This document shows, in pieces, positions 22,350 through 33,503 of a stretch of 64,000 bases of DNA. Position 1 is the first letter of the stretch. Each line of letters opens with the position of its first letter. The stretch is from Larus michahellis (Eukaryota > Chordata > Aves > Charadriiformes > Laridae). Made by a program: the position numbers and the translations under genes. Location of the stretch: NCBI RefSeq assembly GCF_964199755.1, contig NC_133896.1, forward strand, positions 89,822,215-89,886,214. Reading direction: 5' to 3'. The notes beneath the pieces are model-generated. The model saw only the letters and a program-made list of their open reading frames with translations, was not told the origin of the DNA and did not search any database.

Positions 22350-24950
22350 CTGTGTACGTGGCTACAGAGGACTGCAAATGAGGGCAGAGGTGCTGTATCA
22401 CCTGGTGTGTGAATGAGGGGTGGAAATCCCAATCAGCACACTGCGGGCAGGCCACAAGGTTATTGAGGTGCCAGTGTCTGCACTGTTTCACAAACAGATG
22501 GGTCCCCGATGCTGGGAGGCTGGGGGACCCTGCTGGGCACATGTCTCTGGAGTCTTGCCCTGCTCTGCTGTGCTTTGTCTTGGCCACCCTGTCCAGGAGC
22601 TGCCTTTGCTCTGGCTGGCATTGGCATTTGTTCCTGAAGGAGCTGGGGTTTTCCCTCCCTGCAGAGCGAACCCACCCTGTATGGGGTACCCACTCACCTG
22701 GAGAGAGACAGGGTGATGGTGGGAGGTGTCCCCAGGCGCACCCCAAGCAGAAGGACGTGCCCCCTTGTCCTACACCACTCCTGTGTTGTTGCAGGTCCTT
22801 GGAGAAGGACCTTGGGGAAGGTGGCAGGGTTTGTCTGGGGGCTGAAAAGCAAGACCAGGATTGGGTAAGGAGGTCCCTGGGGAGACCACAGAGGTATCCA
22901 GGAAAGGGGTGCCCATGGCAAGGGGCTGCTCGGGGAGCCCCACCACAAGTGGCACGATGTGGCGGGGACAGACAGGGCCGGCAGTGGGAAGCAGAGGAGT
23001 CAGTGACAAAAGAAAGGTAATCGGCAGCCAGCACACGTCTGCGTGAAGCAGCTCTCCGTGCGTTTTAAAATATCAGGTAACAGATGCAATCAGAATGGCT
23101 GCGCCGTGCAACAGCCTTGTAAAACAGTAGAAGAAGTATAAATAGGGGTTTAATTGCCCACTCCACTTAAATTGCCTTATCCTGCGTAACTTCATTATTT
23201 CTAGAAAATTTGGCCCAGGCCATTATGGTGGGGGGGTAAAGTTTTCAGGGGGGGCTATGAAATTTCCCACTGCAGCAGCAGCAGCCGCCTGCCGGGGCGG
23301 GTGCTTGCGGGGCGCAGAGGAGAGTGTTTCGGTCTGCACAAAGCCCTCCGTCAGCGCAGTGATGGCCAGGCAAGGGGCAGCGCCGAGCAGCTGGGGATGC
23401 CACCACCGCTTCTTTGTGTCCCTCGTGTCTCGGTGGAGGGTCAGCACCGCCGGTCTGAAATGGAAAACGCGAAGGGACATGGGCAAGCCTCTCCCCGACA
23501 TCCACAGCACACGGCACTGGGGGCCGCCTGTCCCCGTGCCACGCAGAGGTGTGGATGGAGTCACCAACCCCACGCCATCGGCTTCGGCCCCACGCACCCT
23601 CAGGAAGGGTCCCCACCAGGGCGCACGCTGCGATGTCCCCAGTCATTACCCCACAAACAAGGGAGCCCTTGCTGGGGGACGGTACCTCAGGATCCTCTGT
23701 GACCCCTTCTCACTGCTCCGGTGGCCTCTGTGGAAAGGTTCAAACCATCAACCCCAACAACCTCTGCTATTCCCAATTTTCACTAATCAGGGAGTGGGGC
23801 CAGCCCTGGCATCCAACCGCGACCTGCAGCCTGGCTCAAATTGTGGTGGGGAGGGGGAGTTGGGGCTGGACTGGTGGGAGGATGCTTCACTGTCACCTTG
23901 GCCTCTCCTCCACCCTTCCTGGGTATTGGGTAGCTCAGCTGGTGGGGCAGAGCATTTTCCTTACCCTGATTTTGCAGTTTAACGTCACCATAAGCCATTG
24001 CAGCGTGTTTATAGCATCCAGCATTTTCCCATCTGGCCCTCCCCAAGCTGCTCATCCCATCCAGAAAGCACTAAAAAAATAATAAATGCAATGAGAGTAA
24101 GCGAAACAGCAAAGCTGTCTGGGCCGTCGTTTCCTGCAGCTGTCCTCCCCCCTCCCCGAGGCTCGCTGTGAGCCGGCAGCACAACCTCGCCGGGCAGCGA
24201 TGCTCCCCGGGGCAAAACCAGGGAAGAAGCAGCCCCGCTACTGGGTTTGCTCTGAGCGAGGGAACGGCATCTTCTCCAGTGGCGGGAAGCGATTTGTCCA
24301 CTAACCGGGCGTGGATTGCACTGAATTGGGGCAAACGGCACGAGTGCGAGGGCATGTGGTGCGCTGGCCTGGTGGCAGGTAGCCAGGTTAATTACTCTGC
24401 TCAGTTTTAGCCCATCGTGCTCAAGAGGGGCAATACACTTCACTGGGCCAGGGTTGCGGGGGGGGGGATAGGAAACAAAGCTGACCGATTTGTGGAAAAG
24501 AAAAGCCTGTTCCTTTAATCTATTTGAAAGCTTTTGATACATCAAAGTCCAGGCAAGAAGAGGTATCTGGGATATAATTGGTGTGGACACTTGCAAAGGT
24601 TTTGATAAAGACCTTTGTGAAAGAGCTATTTGTGAGAGGCAAAGAAGGGTCATGGGTTAGGCACTAGCCAAGAAACAAAAACCCCAAAAGCAGGATGAGG
24701 AGTGGGCAAATGTCACAGGGCCCCGTACCCCACCCAGCAGCACCCCCAGCCCCGGGGCTGCTCACCACACACGGCAGACGAGGTGCCCCTGACAGCAAAG
24801 TGGGACCCGGGCGGGACGAGGATTGCAAAAGGCACCACCGAAGCCAGGAGAATGGGGCCAGAGCCAGGGAAAAGGTTCCCCCCCATGGAGACAGCTTGGA
24901 TAGGGCTCCCTGGGAGGAAGGGAGTGATGGCAAGTGAAAACTGGGTAAGT
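22350..24950. other. GC-rich intergenic block, no gene recognised
   Basis: Base composition is clearly richer in G and C than the surroundings. Long open frames exist on both strands (for example 22201-23034 minus, 22409-23020 plus, 23257-23982 plus, 24009-24653 minus). They overlap one another, are rich in Pro, Gly, Cys and Arg, and show no domain, so they look like by-products of GC content. A G9 run sits near 24459. Confidence 0.5.
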
Positions 24951-25199
24951 CCGGATCGGCTGTCACCTCTTGAAGAGATACCCCAGCTAGGGCAGCTCAT
25001 CACAGCCCTCCACTGCGGGCTGCAAATATATATTATTATCCAAAAAAATCCTAAAGAAATGAAGAAGGGAAGTGGAGAAAGATCATGAGAGAAAGCAGCA
25101 GGGAACCGTGTCCAAATGCTCGGAAAGGAAGGAAGAGGAGGTCCTCTTCTGGCATGGCTGCCTCTCACCAACTCCCAAAGGACACATCAAAAAGAGAGG

Positions 25200-25550
25200 A
25201 GGGGAGCGTTTCCTAGATGGGAAAGTAAGAGGGTTAGAAATAGAGTCTAGCTAGAATTGAAATTATTTGAATTTCTAGATGAAGTGAGTAAAAAGAAACA
25301 TAATGGAAGTATACAAAATAATGAATGGCACAAAGAACGTACATATAAGTACTCCTATTTACACTTTTCACATAAAAAGAGAACAAAGGGACAGTCAATA
25401 AACCCAAATGGCAGCTCACATACAAGGATAAGCGAAAAACTGTTGTTCTAATGCACTGTGCACAATCACCTGGGGAGCTCACTGTTCCAAAATATCGCTA
25501 AAATCGCAGATGCAGAGAGACTTGCAAGGTACATTCAGGAATGTACCTGA
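25200..25550 (+). mobile_element. old CR1/L3-type LINE 3' end
   Basis: Forward-strand remnants follow the 3' end of an old amniote CR1-like LINE in order: ATGGAAGTATACAAAATAAT (about 25302), TTTACACTTTTCACATAAAA (about 25360), CAATAAACCCAAATGGCAGC (about 25395), then GCACTGTGCACAATCACCTG (about 25453). Divergence is high and no coding frame remains. Family assignment is by memory of the consensus. Confidence 0.55.
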
Positions 25551-26989
25551 AAGAAAAGAACATGTGCAGCTATATTCGCTATGTGTGAGTTACATTAGCA
25601 GTGAGCAATAATATGGGTTTTTAAGAGAGAAATTCTCATCCAAACAAGAATAAATGGGAGGGGGACAAAGATGCCCATGGGCAGATTAGTCCGAAAATTG
25701 CCTTCTAAAGAATGTCTTGTTCCTCTTTCCTCTGAAGCATTTATGTTGGCTATTGGCAGCAATCCGTGACCGGGGAAGACGAGCTACTTCTCCTTATCCC
25801 CCCTGGCCCCCTCCTGCAGCAAGGCCAGAGCACCTTCCCACCCGCCCTGTCCACACACGTCACCCAGAGACCGGGGTTTTCACCTTCCCTCCCCACAGCC
25901 ACCTCACCAGGGCCAGCCTGGCTTGCTGCTGCCACCAGCAACCTCCTTGAAGACCATCGTGGTTTTGGAGTCTCCGTCTTCAGGGGCTACCAGATCTGAA
26001 AGCCTAAAGCCGGTTGCCCAGGCTGGGGTGCAGCTGCGGTGGGTAGGGGACGCCTGGGAAAAGGCAGCTGCTCAGGTGGGTGCCAAGTCCCAGCTTGCTC
26101 ATTCCTGGTAGCCAAGGAACTTATCACATCCTCAGCCATATGTGACTGAGGGAGGTAAAAATAATCTTTTTTTTTTTTTTTTCTTTTCAGTGACACGCAG
26201 TGCTAACTCCCTTATTCGTCATCGAAATGAACTGAAATTAATCTTGGTAACAGTTCTGCCTGGTGATGGGAACGCACGTACTAGTGATACACATCAGCAC
26301 ACCTTCGGGAGCGATGCTACTTAGATATCAGTGAAGGTCAGCGGTGGGGAGGTGGGGTGGGAAATGACTTGAGAGAGCATCCCTGAATTTAAATCGCAAA
26401 ACTACGTTTGTGGAAACCTTTCTTTTCATGGCCTTCATAATCTGAGGTAGACCAGGCTTGAGGCAAGAAGCCCAAGCCTTGACAGTGCCCACAAAATTAA
26501 AATAATAGCTCACCTCCCTCTCCCTCTCTGTGAGGTTCATGTCCTTACACTCAACCCAGAGCATGAACCATCCTTCCCCTGACTGCCACCCGTTCCCAAA
26601 GGACAGCATCCCAGTTCCCGACTGCTTCACAGCTCCGTTGCAGCACTCCCTCAGGTTTGCTTTTCCCCGCCTGACAGGCTCGTCTGGTGCATTCCCCCAC
26701 CAAAATACATCGGTTAAAGGAAGCGGGTGCTGTTTACCCCTCTGCAGCCCCAACTCGCTGTCTTCTGCGGGAGACGTGGTGGCCTGAAGCTGGCAGGCGG
26801 AGCAGGGCACCTTCTGACCATCACCCCCAGCCCCTCTGCCAGCTGCCCCACACCGAGCTGATCCACAGCCCCTCACGATAACAACTTTAATGTCCCCCAG
26901 GCTGGCTCCTACACCTGGAGAAGACAGGCAGCCTTTCCCACATGGAGCTGAATGCACAAGATGGATATAAAGAGGCCTTATTTTTTGTT
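25551..26989. other. intergenic DNA before the MPPED1 poly(A) site
   Basis: No gene or repeat recognised. A T16 run sits at about 26166-26181. The 209-codon minus-strand frame at 26328-26957 has mixed composition and no motif I can name; it is probably chance. Confidence 0.4.
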
Positions 26990-27014
26990 GTTTTGTTTTG
27001 TTTCGTTTTAAGAC

Positions 27015-27020
27015 TTTATT
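27015..27020 (-). terminator. distal MPPED1 poly(A) signal candidate
   Basis: The complement reads AATAAAGTCTTAAAACG, followed by an A-rich stretch and then a TTGTGCATTC-type U/G element. This is the last good signal before repeat-like and GC-rich DNA begins. Confidence 0.4.
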
Positions 27021-28741
27021 TGTCTAACATGCTTGACCAAAAATTACAACAACAATCAAGTTATGCCAAAATGATTAAATAACCTTTAAGCTTTCATACC
27101 TCAAGTACTTTAAATCATATTTTGAAGTAACAGCTGCTTTCGTATCCTTCCCACATAAAAATACACAGTATTTTGAAGATACCTTAGGAAAAATTATTTT
27201 TAAGAGAATAGTTTATGGTCGACATAGAAATTTTGTTGAGGCTAATAAAAGGACCTCTTCCCCCCACTTTAACATTTTTGTCTCTTAAGTGCCGCGAGCG
27301 AATGTAAACATTTCAGACTTCTTTAACATACAGCCAATTTCCTGCCACATTTGTTTCAAACCGCTTGAATTGTGACTAGCTAAGACACTTTTATTCTAAC
27401 TACATGCTATTGCTCATCTTCCCAATGATGGCGGGAGTTCATATTCAACTATGAATTTCAGTCCTTGCTGATTTAGGAGCTGATCCTGCAATTTCTACGC
27501 CAATAAATAGTTTTGACAAAAGTGGCCCCATCTGAATTCACGGCAGACTGCTCATGCGCTTGTGAACTATTCACCCAAAAACCAGTGGCAGTGGCCACCC
27601 ATCGTTTTGAGTTTCGTTTCAGAAAAAAAGCAGCAAATCAGTTTAGACCCCAAGTCACCCGACAGCTCACAAGAAATGACCAACCCGTGACTTGTCATGT
27701 TTTCCGGTGGTTTCTGGTGGGTCCACAGCACGAGTTAGTTACTGGGCTGGAGTGTCACTGCTCCCAGCAGCAGCTGCTGGAAGAGCTGCTGCCCATGGGA
27801 AGCCAGCGGCATGCAATACTTCTGCCCACCTCGCTTAGAGCTGAAGCTGACATAACCTGGCCTTGCAACACAGATATTTTAAATTGTGTATGCATATAAT
27901 GTACATTTAGCTGCTACCTGAAGCCCACATTTACATCCATGTATCAGGCAAAGAGTAACATCCATAATTATCCGATGCACGTGTGAAGATGTGGGCTATG
28001 CACAGACCTGCAAACAACCCTGTACTTGTAGTGTGATGAGCTGCCCAACGCATGTGAACAAGATTAATGTCTAGATGCCATCAGCCCCAAATTCAGGATG
28101 TCCACGTTCAGAATACAGCAGTTAAATTATCTCCATCAAGGCAAAAAGGCTCCTCTTTGAGCATGGAGAAGTCTGCTAGTTCAAGGAAGAAACCCATTTC
28201 TTGTAGGGCATGTTTGAAACACTTTTTTTTTCTTTTTTGTTGGTGGGTTTGTAATCAATTCGCAAGCTTCTGCCTAGGACGGGACTGAAATCCCATCAGC
28301 TTCAACACCTCTGTTAACCTGCAGGAAAGCCTCACGGGCAGTGCTAGTGTTGGCCATCCCAACCAGCTCCTCACACGTCCCCTGCTTTGCCTGGCATCAC
28401 ATGCAAGACGACAGATGGATTTCAGCTCGGTTGATGACTTTGTCTTGGGCCTCTCTCAGCAGTGTCCACGCAGGGGCAGACAGCAATGACAGGTTTTGTG
28501 AGGTGACCCTGTTCTGTGCCCATTGGCGTGTACTCATCACTCATCGCACTTACGCTACCACATCACTACCCAAAAGTGAATGCCCAAACTCCTTGAGGTG
28601 ACCCCTTCCCCTTGACATCCATAGGACAAAAGGATCACAATGACATTTAATCACTTCGGACTGGGGCCAAATTCAAACCAGTAATCTCATCACTGGCTGC
28701 ATGTCCCATTAACAGGTTTTAAACAAATAGTCCCAGTGGGT

Positions 28742-28791
28742 TTTATTTAAAATACCACTACTGAACAGTGGTTTATTTCAAATACCACTAC
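28742..28791 (-). repeat. duplicated 20-mer carrying two AATAAA signals
   Basis: TTTATTTAAAATACCACTAC (28742-28761) recurs at 28772-28791 with one mismatch, 30 bases apart. Each copy contains TTTATT, which is AATAAA on the MPPED1 strand. Confidence 0.85.
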
Positions 28792-29394
28792 GTCATTTTT
28801 GTGGGTTTTTTTTTTTTGCTTTTAACATACAATCGCGTATCGCCTTACCACATGAAAACAGAGTTATATTTTTTTCTTCTTTTTTTTTTTTTTTTAAGGG
28901 AAATGTCATCCTTTTTTTTCACAGGCGAGTCCAGGTTACAAATTCCTGAGTTTATACTGCACTTAACGCAGTCTCCCTTCTTGAATGTTGAGCTGTTTAC
29001 AGCATGCCGGCAATATGCACCATTTCCCTTACCATCTGTAATGCCAGATGTAGTAAAACTTCATTTCAGTACAGTGAATTAGGGCCTCTATTGCATTGGT
29101 TTTTTAATAGATGCAAAGACTTAGACCTGGAGGACTTGAAGTAATAGCTTTCCTCCTGTGACTGGTCATTCGTGCGCCATCTTTTATATTTGCCATGTTA
29201 ATTAAGGGAGAACATCTTTACCATCATTTTTCTTTTACCAATAGCTCACTGGGAAACATCTGAAATGAGGAAATCCTAGTCTAAACACTTAAGTTTAAAC
29301 TGCAAACTTTCTTAAAGAAACACTCCTTTGAAAGACATTGCTCTTTTAATAAGTCTGATATAATGTACGGTATATACAAAAATCCCTACTTGAG

Positions 29395-29426
29395 ATATAT
29401 ATATATGTATATGTATATATATATGT
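29395..29426. repeat. TA/TG microsatellite
   Basis: Alternating TATATATATGTATATGTATATATATATG tract inside the probable MPPED1 3'UTR. Confidence 0.9.
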
Positions 29427-29672
29427 GGAATGCATTCACTTTTCTGTGTTCACAAATATTTTAATGGTGAAATGTTAAAGTCTTTAATCTGTTTCTGGCA
29501 CCAAAATGTCTTTGTTCCTCATCCGCTTTTGTCACTCAAAATTTATCCGTGAAGAGCTAGCAGGGAAAAAAGAAGGTTTTTGCTTTTTTGTTGAACGGTT
29601 CCCTATTGGGATTCTCAGCCAGCAATACAAAGTTGCTAATGTGTTGAGCACAACTTTAAATCCTCATTATAA

Positions 29673-29791
29673 TCATGTGTTCCTTGGAGTAGGTAAGTCA
29701 ATAACTATAGGTGGATTAAGTGGCTGGTAGTTCACAGTGCACACAGATGCATTCACGTAGGTAGTAGTTCCGTCAGCCATGACACCATAAC
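29673..29791 (-). CDS. MPPED1: MPPED1 terminal coding exon
   Basis: After the acceptor TTCTTTCTTTGTAG the exon supplies the last two bases of a split Gly codon. It then reads YGVMADGTTTYVNASVCTVN, followed by YQPLNPPIVIDLPTPRNT and TGA. This is the C-terminal strand of the metallophosphoesterase fold plus the short tail that MPPED1 and MPPED2 share; the PTPRN-type ending fits MPPED1. The enzyme family hydrolyses phosphodiesters such as cyclic nucleotides weakly with metal ions. MPPED1 is expressed mainly in brain. Phase (G|GT) matches the exon at 33390-33503 exactly. No disruption is present. Confidence 0.95.
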
Positions 29792-32700
29792 CTACAAAGA
29801 AAGAAAAACTCTGGTTACTCTCATTAGTCATTATTATCTTTTCTTTTTAATTATTCACCTTTATCACACAATAGTAAGCACCACATTTGTTACTCAGAAG
29901 GAATTTAAAAATTCTCTTCACGCAAAACATAAAGGTCTCCTGAATTAACACCATCTTTGTCCTACAGCAGAACTTTTTGCCACCTTTTAAATTGTGTAAG
30001 AAAAGCAAAATGGACCCTTGCTAGCTAGTGGCTACAATCTCTGGCAGCCAGCTAGCCAAACCTCCTGAGAAAGACAGATGCTTTTCTCTGCAAAGCTTTT
30101 TTCTTAAAACCTTCTCAGTTTTGGAAAGGGTAAGAAGACAGAGCTTTGACAATTACAGCACTGAAAAAAACATACTTCTGGTCATTTAGGTCTGCCATCA
30201 TCAGCAAACTTTGGGCAATTTTCACCTTTCCACCTTTTTTTCTGTCCTGTCTTGAACATCTTTTAAGGAACCAAAGAAGAAAAAGCATTGCTTGACTAAG
30301 GGGAGTATGCGTGCATGTGCACCTGGGCGGGATTTGTCTAGTAGGAACCTCTTCTTCCCACGTGTTTGAACTTGACCAATTTCAACCAAATTTGATGGAA
30401 AGACACTAAAATGCCTGCCCAGGCAGTGAAAACACAGCTTCATTAATGCATTCTCTGACAGACAAGGTGAATTCACACCCTGAGACACCATAACATTTCC
30501 ACGGAGGAAACCACCCTTCTGTATGTCTCACCAGTGGCAAAAAAACTTTAACTACATCTCATGATTGACTAGATACCAAAGCCAAATAATTCCAGAGCTA
30601 AATCTGCAGAAAATCAAACTTCCAGCTCTAATGCCGGTAGAAATGCAGTGAAATGCTGTTTCAGAAAGTAAAGAAGCCCTTTAACTGCCCTGGTGTTATG
30701 AAAAAGTAGACACACTCTCCATTATCAAAAATCTTTTCACGAATGACTAGGAAAAAACATGAGCTTGATTACACTAAAACTAAAAGCTTAATGTTGGAAA
30801 CTTGCATTGAAGTATTCAGATCAATACGAAGAAATGCATTCACAAGAAGAAATATATGATTTGGGGGAAATCACCTGGTAGAAAGCATTTGTACTAAGAT
30901 TCCATCTTGCCATTAATGAAGTTAATAGTGAAACATATTCATTGCTACATACACCGAGTTCCGGCCGTTCAAATCCTAGGTACCTGGGATCCTATAGTTT
31001 CTCCGAGTGCAATTTCACATCTTATAGAAGCATTGTTAGTTGCAGAATTTACAGACAAAGAAACAGTAGCCAAATTCCTTTCTTTTTTGTTCGTTAAAAT
31101 ACCCTGAATAATGCAGGGCCTCCTGGACTCCCCATGGAAAATCCACACTCTAATTAGGGACTAGGGAGGGAAGAAAACTCTTGTCAGGTTCCTGTCACAG
31201 ACATTTCTTTAAATCATTTGCTGTTTGCCACAGAACAATTGTTCTGTGTAAAACACAAACTGCACGGAGGACAGTCAGCATTGCTGCTGGGACTTTCTGT
31301 CTCCTCAGCTACACGTTTGGAGAGAACAGAATCGGCTTGCTAATAAGTTCCTTTTGCTGGAAGATTCCTAATGCTACAGTTTTCACTCCTACCCTACTGC
31401 CAACGGTTTCCTCAGCCACGACCTCAGCCAAGTACTGGTTGTAATGGGCAAACAGGGATTTTAGCCGGAGTCCCTGCCATGCTCCTTGTCACTTCCATGG
31501 GTCGATCAGCAGCAAGCCCATGTGTAGAAGTATTTTTTGGCAGAGACAGCAGTGCAGAGGGGGAATAGGGAAGAAACATCTCTTCTAAGCGTCTCTTCCT
31601 CCCGGATGTTCAGTAAATGACTGCTGCAGATGTAGCTATGCTCAGTCAGGGGAAGAACTCATCTGTTCAAATCATGCGTTCCCTCCACAAAGAGCAGCTT
31701 CGTTTGCACAGGCTGTCTGCAATGGGAATTCTCCTCTGTAGAGATTTAGCATCCCACTGCAAAACAGGCTATGCGGCTCACCATTTGTTTTCTCTAAATT
31801 ATGATAGTTAACAAGAAGAGTACCTTGTTTCTGTGTTCTGATACCTACTGTGCCAACTGTATTAATTCGCAAGATTTACCATTCTGTGGAGGTGCCATTC
31901 TTTTCTCTTGGGAGCCAAAGCTGGGCTTGGTCTTAGCAGATGTGATTTTGTTTACCTGCCTGAAGCTTCATGGCTTGCTAAGTGTTTGCTTATATCCCCT
32001 GCAACCCACTTGGCTTACAATTTCTGAAAAGACTATGAGTTTGAACTGTATTCACTAGCTCTCTTGTACGGAATCTCAAAGACTGCTATCATAGCAAAGG
32101 GTTAGGAAAAATACTGCCGATGTGTTGTCTGTTTACTCTGTGATGTAGCAGCACCTTGGACATTAACTAGGCATTAACAGGTCAATGCAGATGAGACACA
32201 TGACAAGAACGGACTTAATCCCTGAGCCGTAAAATAATGATCTGAATGTCTTCTCCATTAATTTTACACCAGCTCACCTCTCACCAGTGTCACTCCTAAC
32301 CTAGCAGGGCCAAAGCGCCCAGTAGCAAGTCAGAGCAGGACTTCTTGGGAAGGATAATGGTTCTTCACAAAAACAGAAGTATCTGAATGCCAGTTACTCC
32401 AGTTTTTCGGTTTGTTCATTTCTACTCTGGTAAGACCCACAGGTATCCTTCAAAGGCTGTAGCAGTCCCGGAAGCAGAAAATTGGCAGTTGTGGAGCACC
32501 TTTTCCTGCCAGTAAGTTAACATTGCCAAGAGCTAAGCAGCTGATAGTACATGCTTACATGCCAATGGAACACTTCTCCACAGCCCAGGGGTTTCTTTTG
32601 GTAGGGGCACTGCTTGAAGCCTTGCTGCCATGGTATGTGAACAGGACAGACTTCTCTATAGCAGCCAGCATCTACCTTTCCCTTTGCCTGGAGATGAAAT

Positions 32701-32982
32701 TCTATTGTCACTGACTTCAGTGGAGCACATTTTTCACCACTTAGTGACTTATGTGAAGGGAACTAATATTTTTCCATTAAAAAATCAAATAGCAAGAGAA
32801 TCGCTTTGTTTTGTCTGGGTACAAAATGTTTTCCCTGCCAAAGCAAATAAATACATGAACAAATATCTTGAACTTCCACAAAAGTCAGTGGTGACATCCC
32901 TCTTAACTTCATATATGCACTGATGGGGAGAGACAACCTTTATTGTTCAATCTTGAAGATTAAGCCTTAGAAGCAACCCCAA

Positions 32983-33075
32983 AGCATTCTCACCCATTTC
33001 ACAAACACAGAAACTGAGACACAGAGAGCTTATACGAATTATCTTAAGTCACAAAGATTCAGCAGAGGAAAATAC
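32983..33075 (-). mobile_element. MIR-type SINE fragment 1
   Basis: The plus strand reads the complement of the MIR core in order: CCCATTTCACA, GAAACTGAGACACAGAGAGC, TTAAGTCACAAAG. These track the conserved ...ACAGATGAGGAAACTGAGGC-type core. MIRs are old and rare in birds, so this is a fossil copy. Confidence 0.7.
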
Positions 33076-33149
33076 AATCCATCAATCCTAATATTTAGTC
33101 ACTTTCTGTAACTACTGGACTCAGGTTCTTCTTTTAAAATGCACAGTAA

Positions 33150-33215
33150 TCCTGCCTGTGAAGGAGGCATCACGCTGTTTTATAGATGTAGAAACTGAAA
33201 GAGAAGCTGCAGTAC
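33150..33215 (-). mobile_element. MIR-type SINE fragment 2
   Basis: A second copy of the same core in the same orientation, 75 bases on: AAGGAGGCATCAC, then TTTTATAGATGTAGAAACTG. It is shorter and more diverged than fragment 1. Together they are either two adjacent insertions or an internal duplication. Confidence 0.55.
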
Positions 33216-33389
33216 AAATACTGAAATGTGGGTATCAGCCAATTTCATCTCTACATATGCAGCCAAATAAGTATCTGAATTCCAGAAGTGCTTCAGTTCA
33301 GACACTGAAGTTTGAAAACGCTAGTTAAACCAGACAACTTCTGTGTTTGTGGTTTTTAAATATATATATAGAAAGAAATGTGTTCTGAC

Positions 33390-33503
33390 CTTCATGGATA
33401 TGTCCAAAAACATGAAGCCTTGGCTGTATTCGTCTCTGGACTGTGTTCAGCAGCTCAACACATCCTACCCGTTGCATTTTCTTAGGAACCCAGTCTAGAA
33501 AAC
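33390..33503 (-). CDS. MPPED1: MPPED1 exon with the GHIHEG metal-site motif
   Basis: The 114-base exon, phase 1 on both sides (G|GT...G|GT), reads FLDWVPKKMQRVGCVELLNT, VQRRIQPRLHVFGHIHE and the first base of Gly. FGHIHEG is the C-terminal GHxH metal-binding motif of class III metallophosphoesterases. The first His of the motif is present here. In the mammalian paralogue MPPED2 that position is Gly, which lowers activity, so the His both supports an MPPED1 identity and suggests an intact site. Acceptor and donor (GAAG|GTCAGA) are acceptable. Confidence 0.95.

Larger units (their letters stand above)
26995..29672 (-). other. MPPED1: probable MPPED1 3'UTR
   Basis: The stretch follows the MPPED1 stop codon (29673-29675) on the minus strand and runs to an AATAAA at 27015-27020. 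It is AT-rich, lacks a recognised transposon over 2.7 kb, and contains two further candidate poly(A) signals (28742, 28772) within a short duplication plus a TA-rich microsatellite (29395-29426). The real 3' end could lie at any of these signals. A long UTR is an inference from the lack of repeats and the good distal signal. Confidence 0.45.
29792..33389 (-). other. MPPED1 intron
   Basis: A 3.6-kb intron with a GTCAGA donor at 33389 and a TTTGTAG acceptor at 29792. It carries two MIR-type SINEs near its 5' end (32983-33215). Otherwise no gene, RNA or further repeat was recognised. Confidence 0.85.

Noticed and set aside
22201..23034. 277-codon minus-strand open frame
   Set aside because: Its first part in transcription order lies in GC-rich DNA and its end runs into the CR1 copy. 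Composition is Pro/Ser/Cys-rich, no domain is visible, and equally long frames overlap it on the other strand.
24009..24653. 214-codon minus-strand frame with a hydrophobic stretch near its end
   Set aside because: The hydrophobic part has no acceptor placed as in the 20425 candidate and no poly(A) signal, and the rest has no protein-like pattern. Judged chance.
26328..26957. 209-codon minus-strand frame just past the MPPED1 poly(A) site
   Set aside because: No motif, no splice or promoter context, mixed low-complexity composition.
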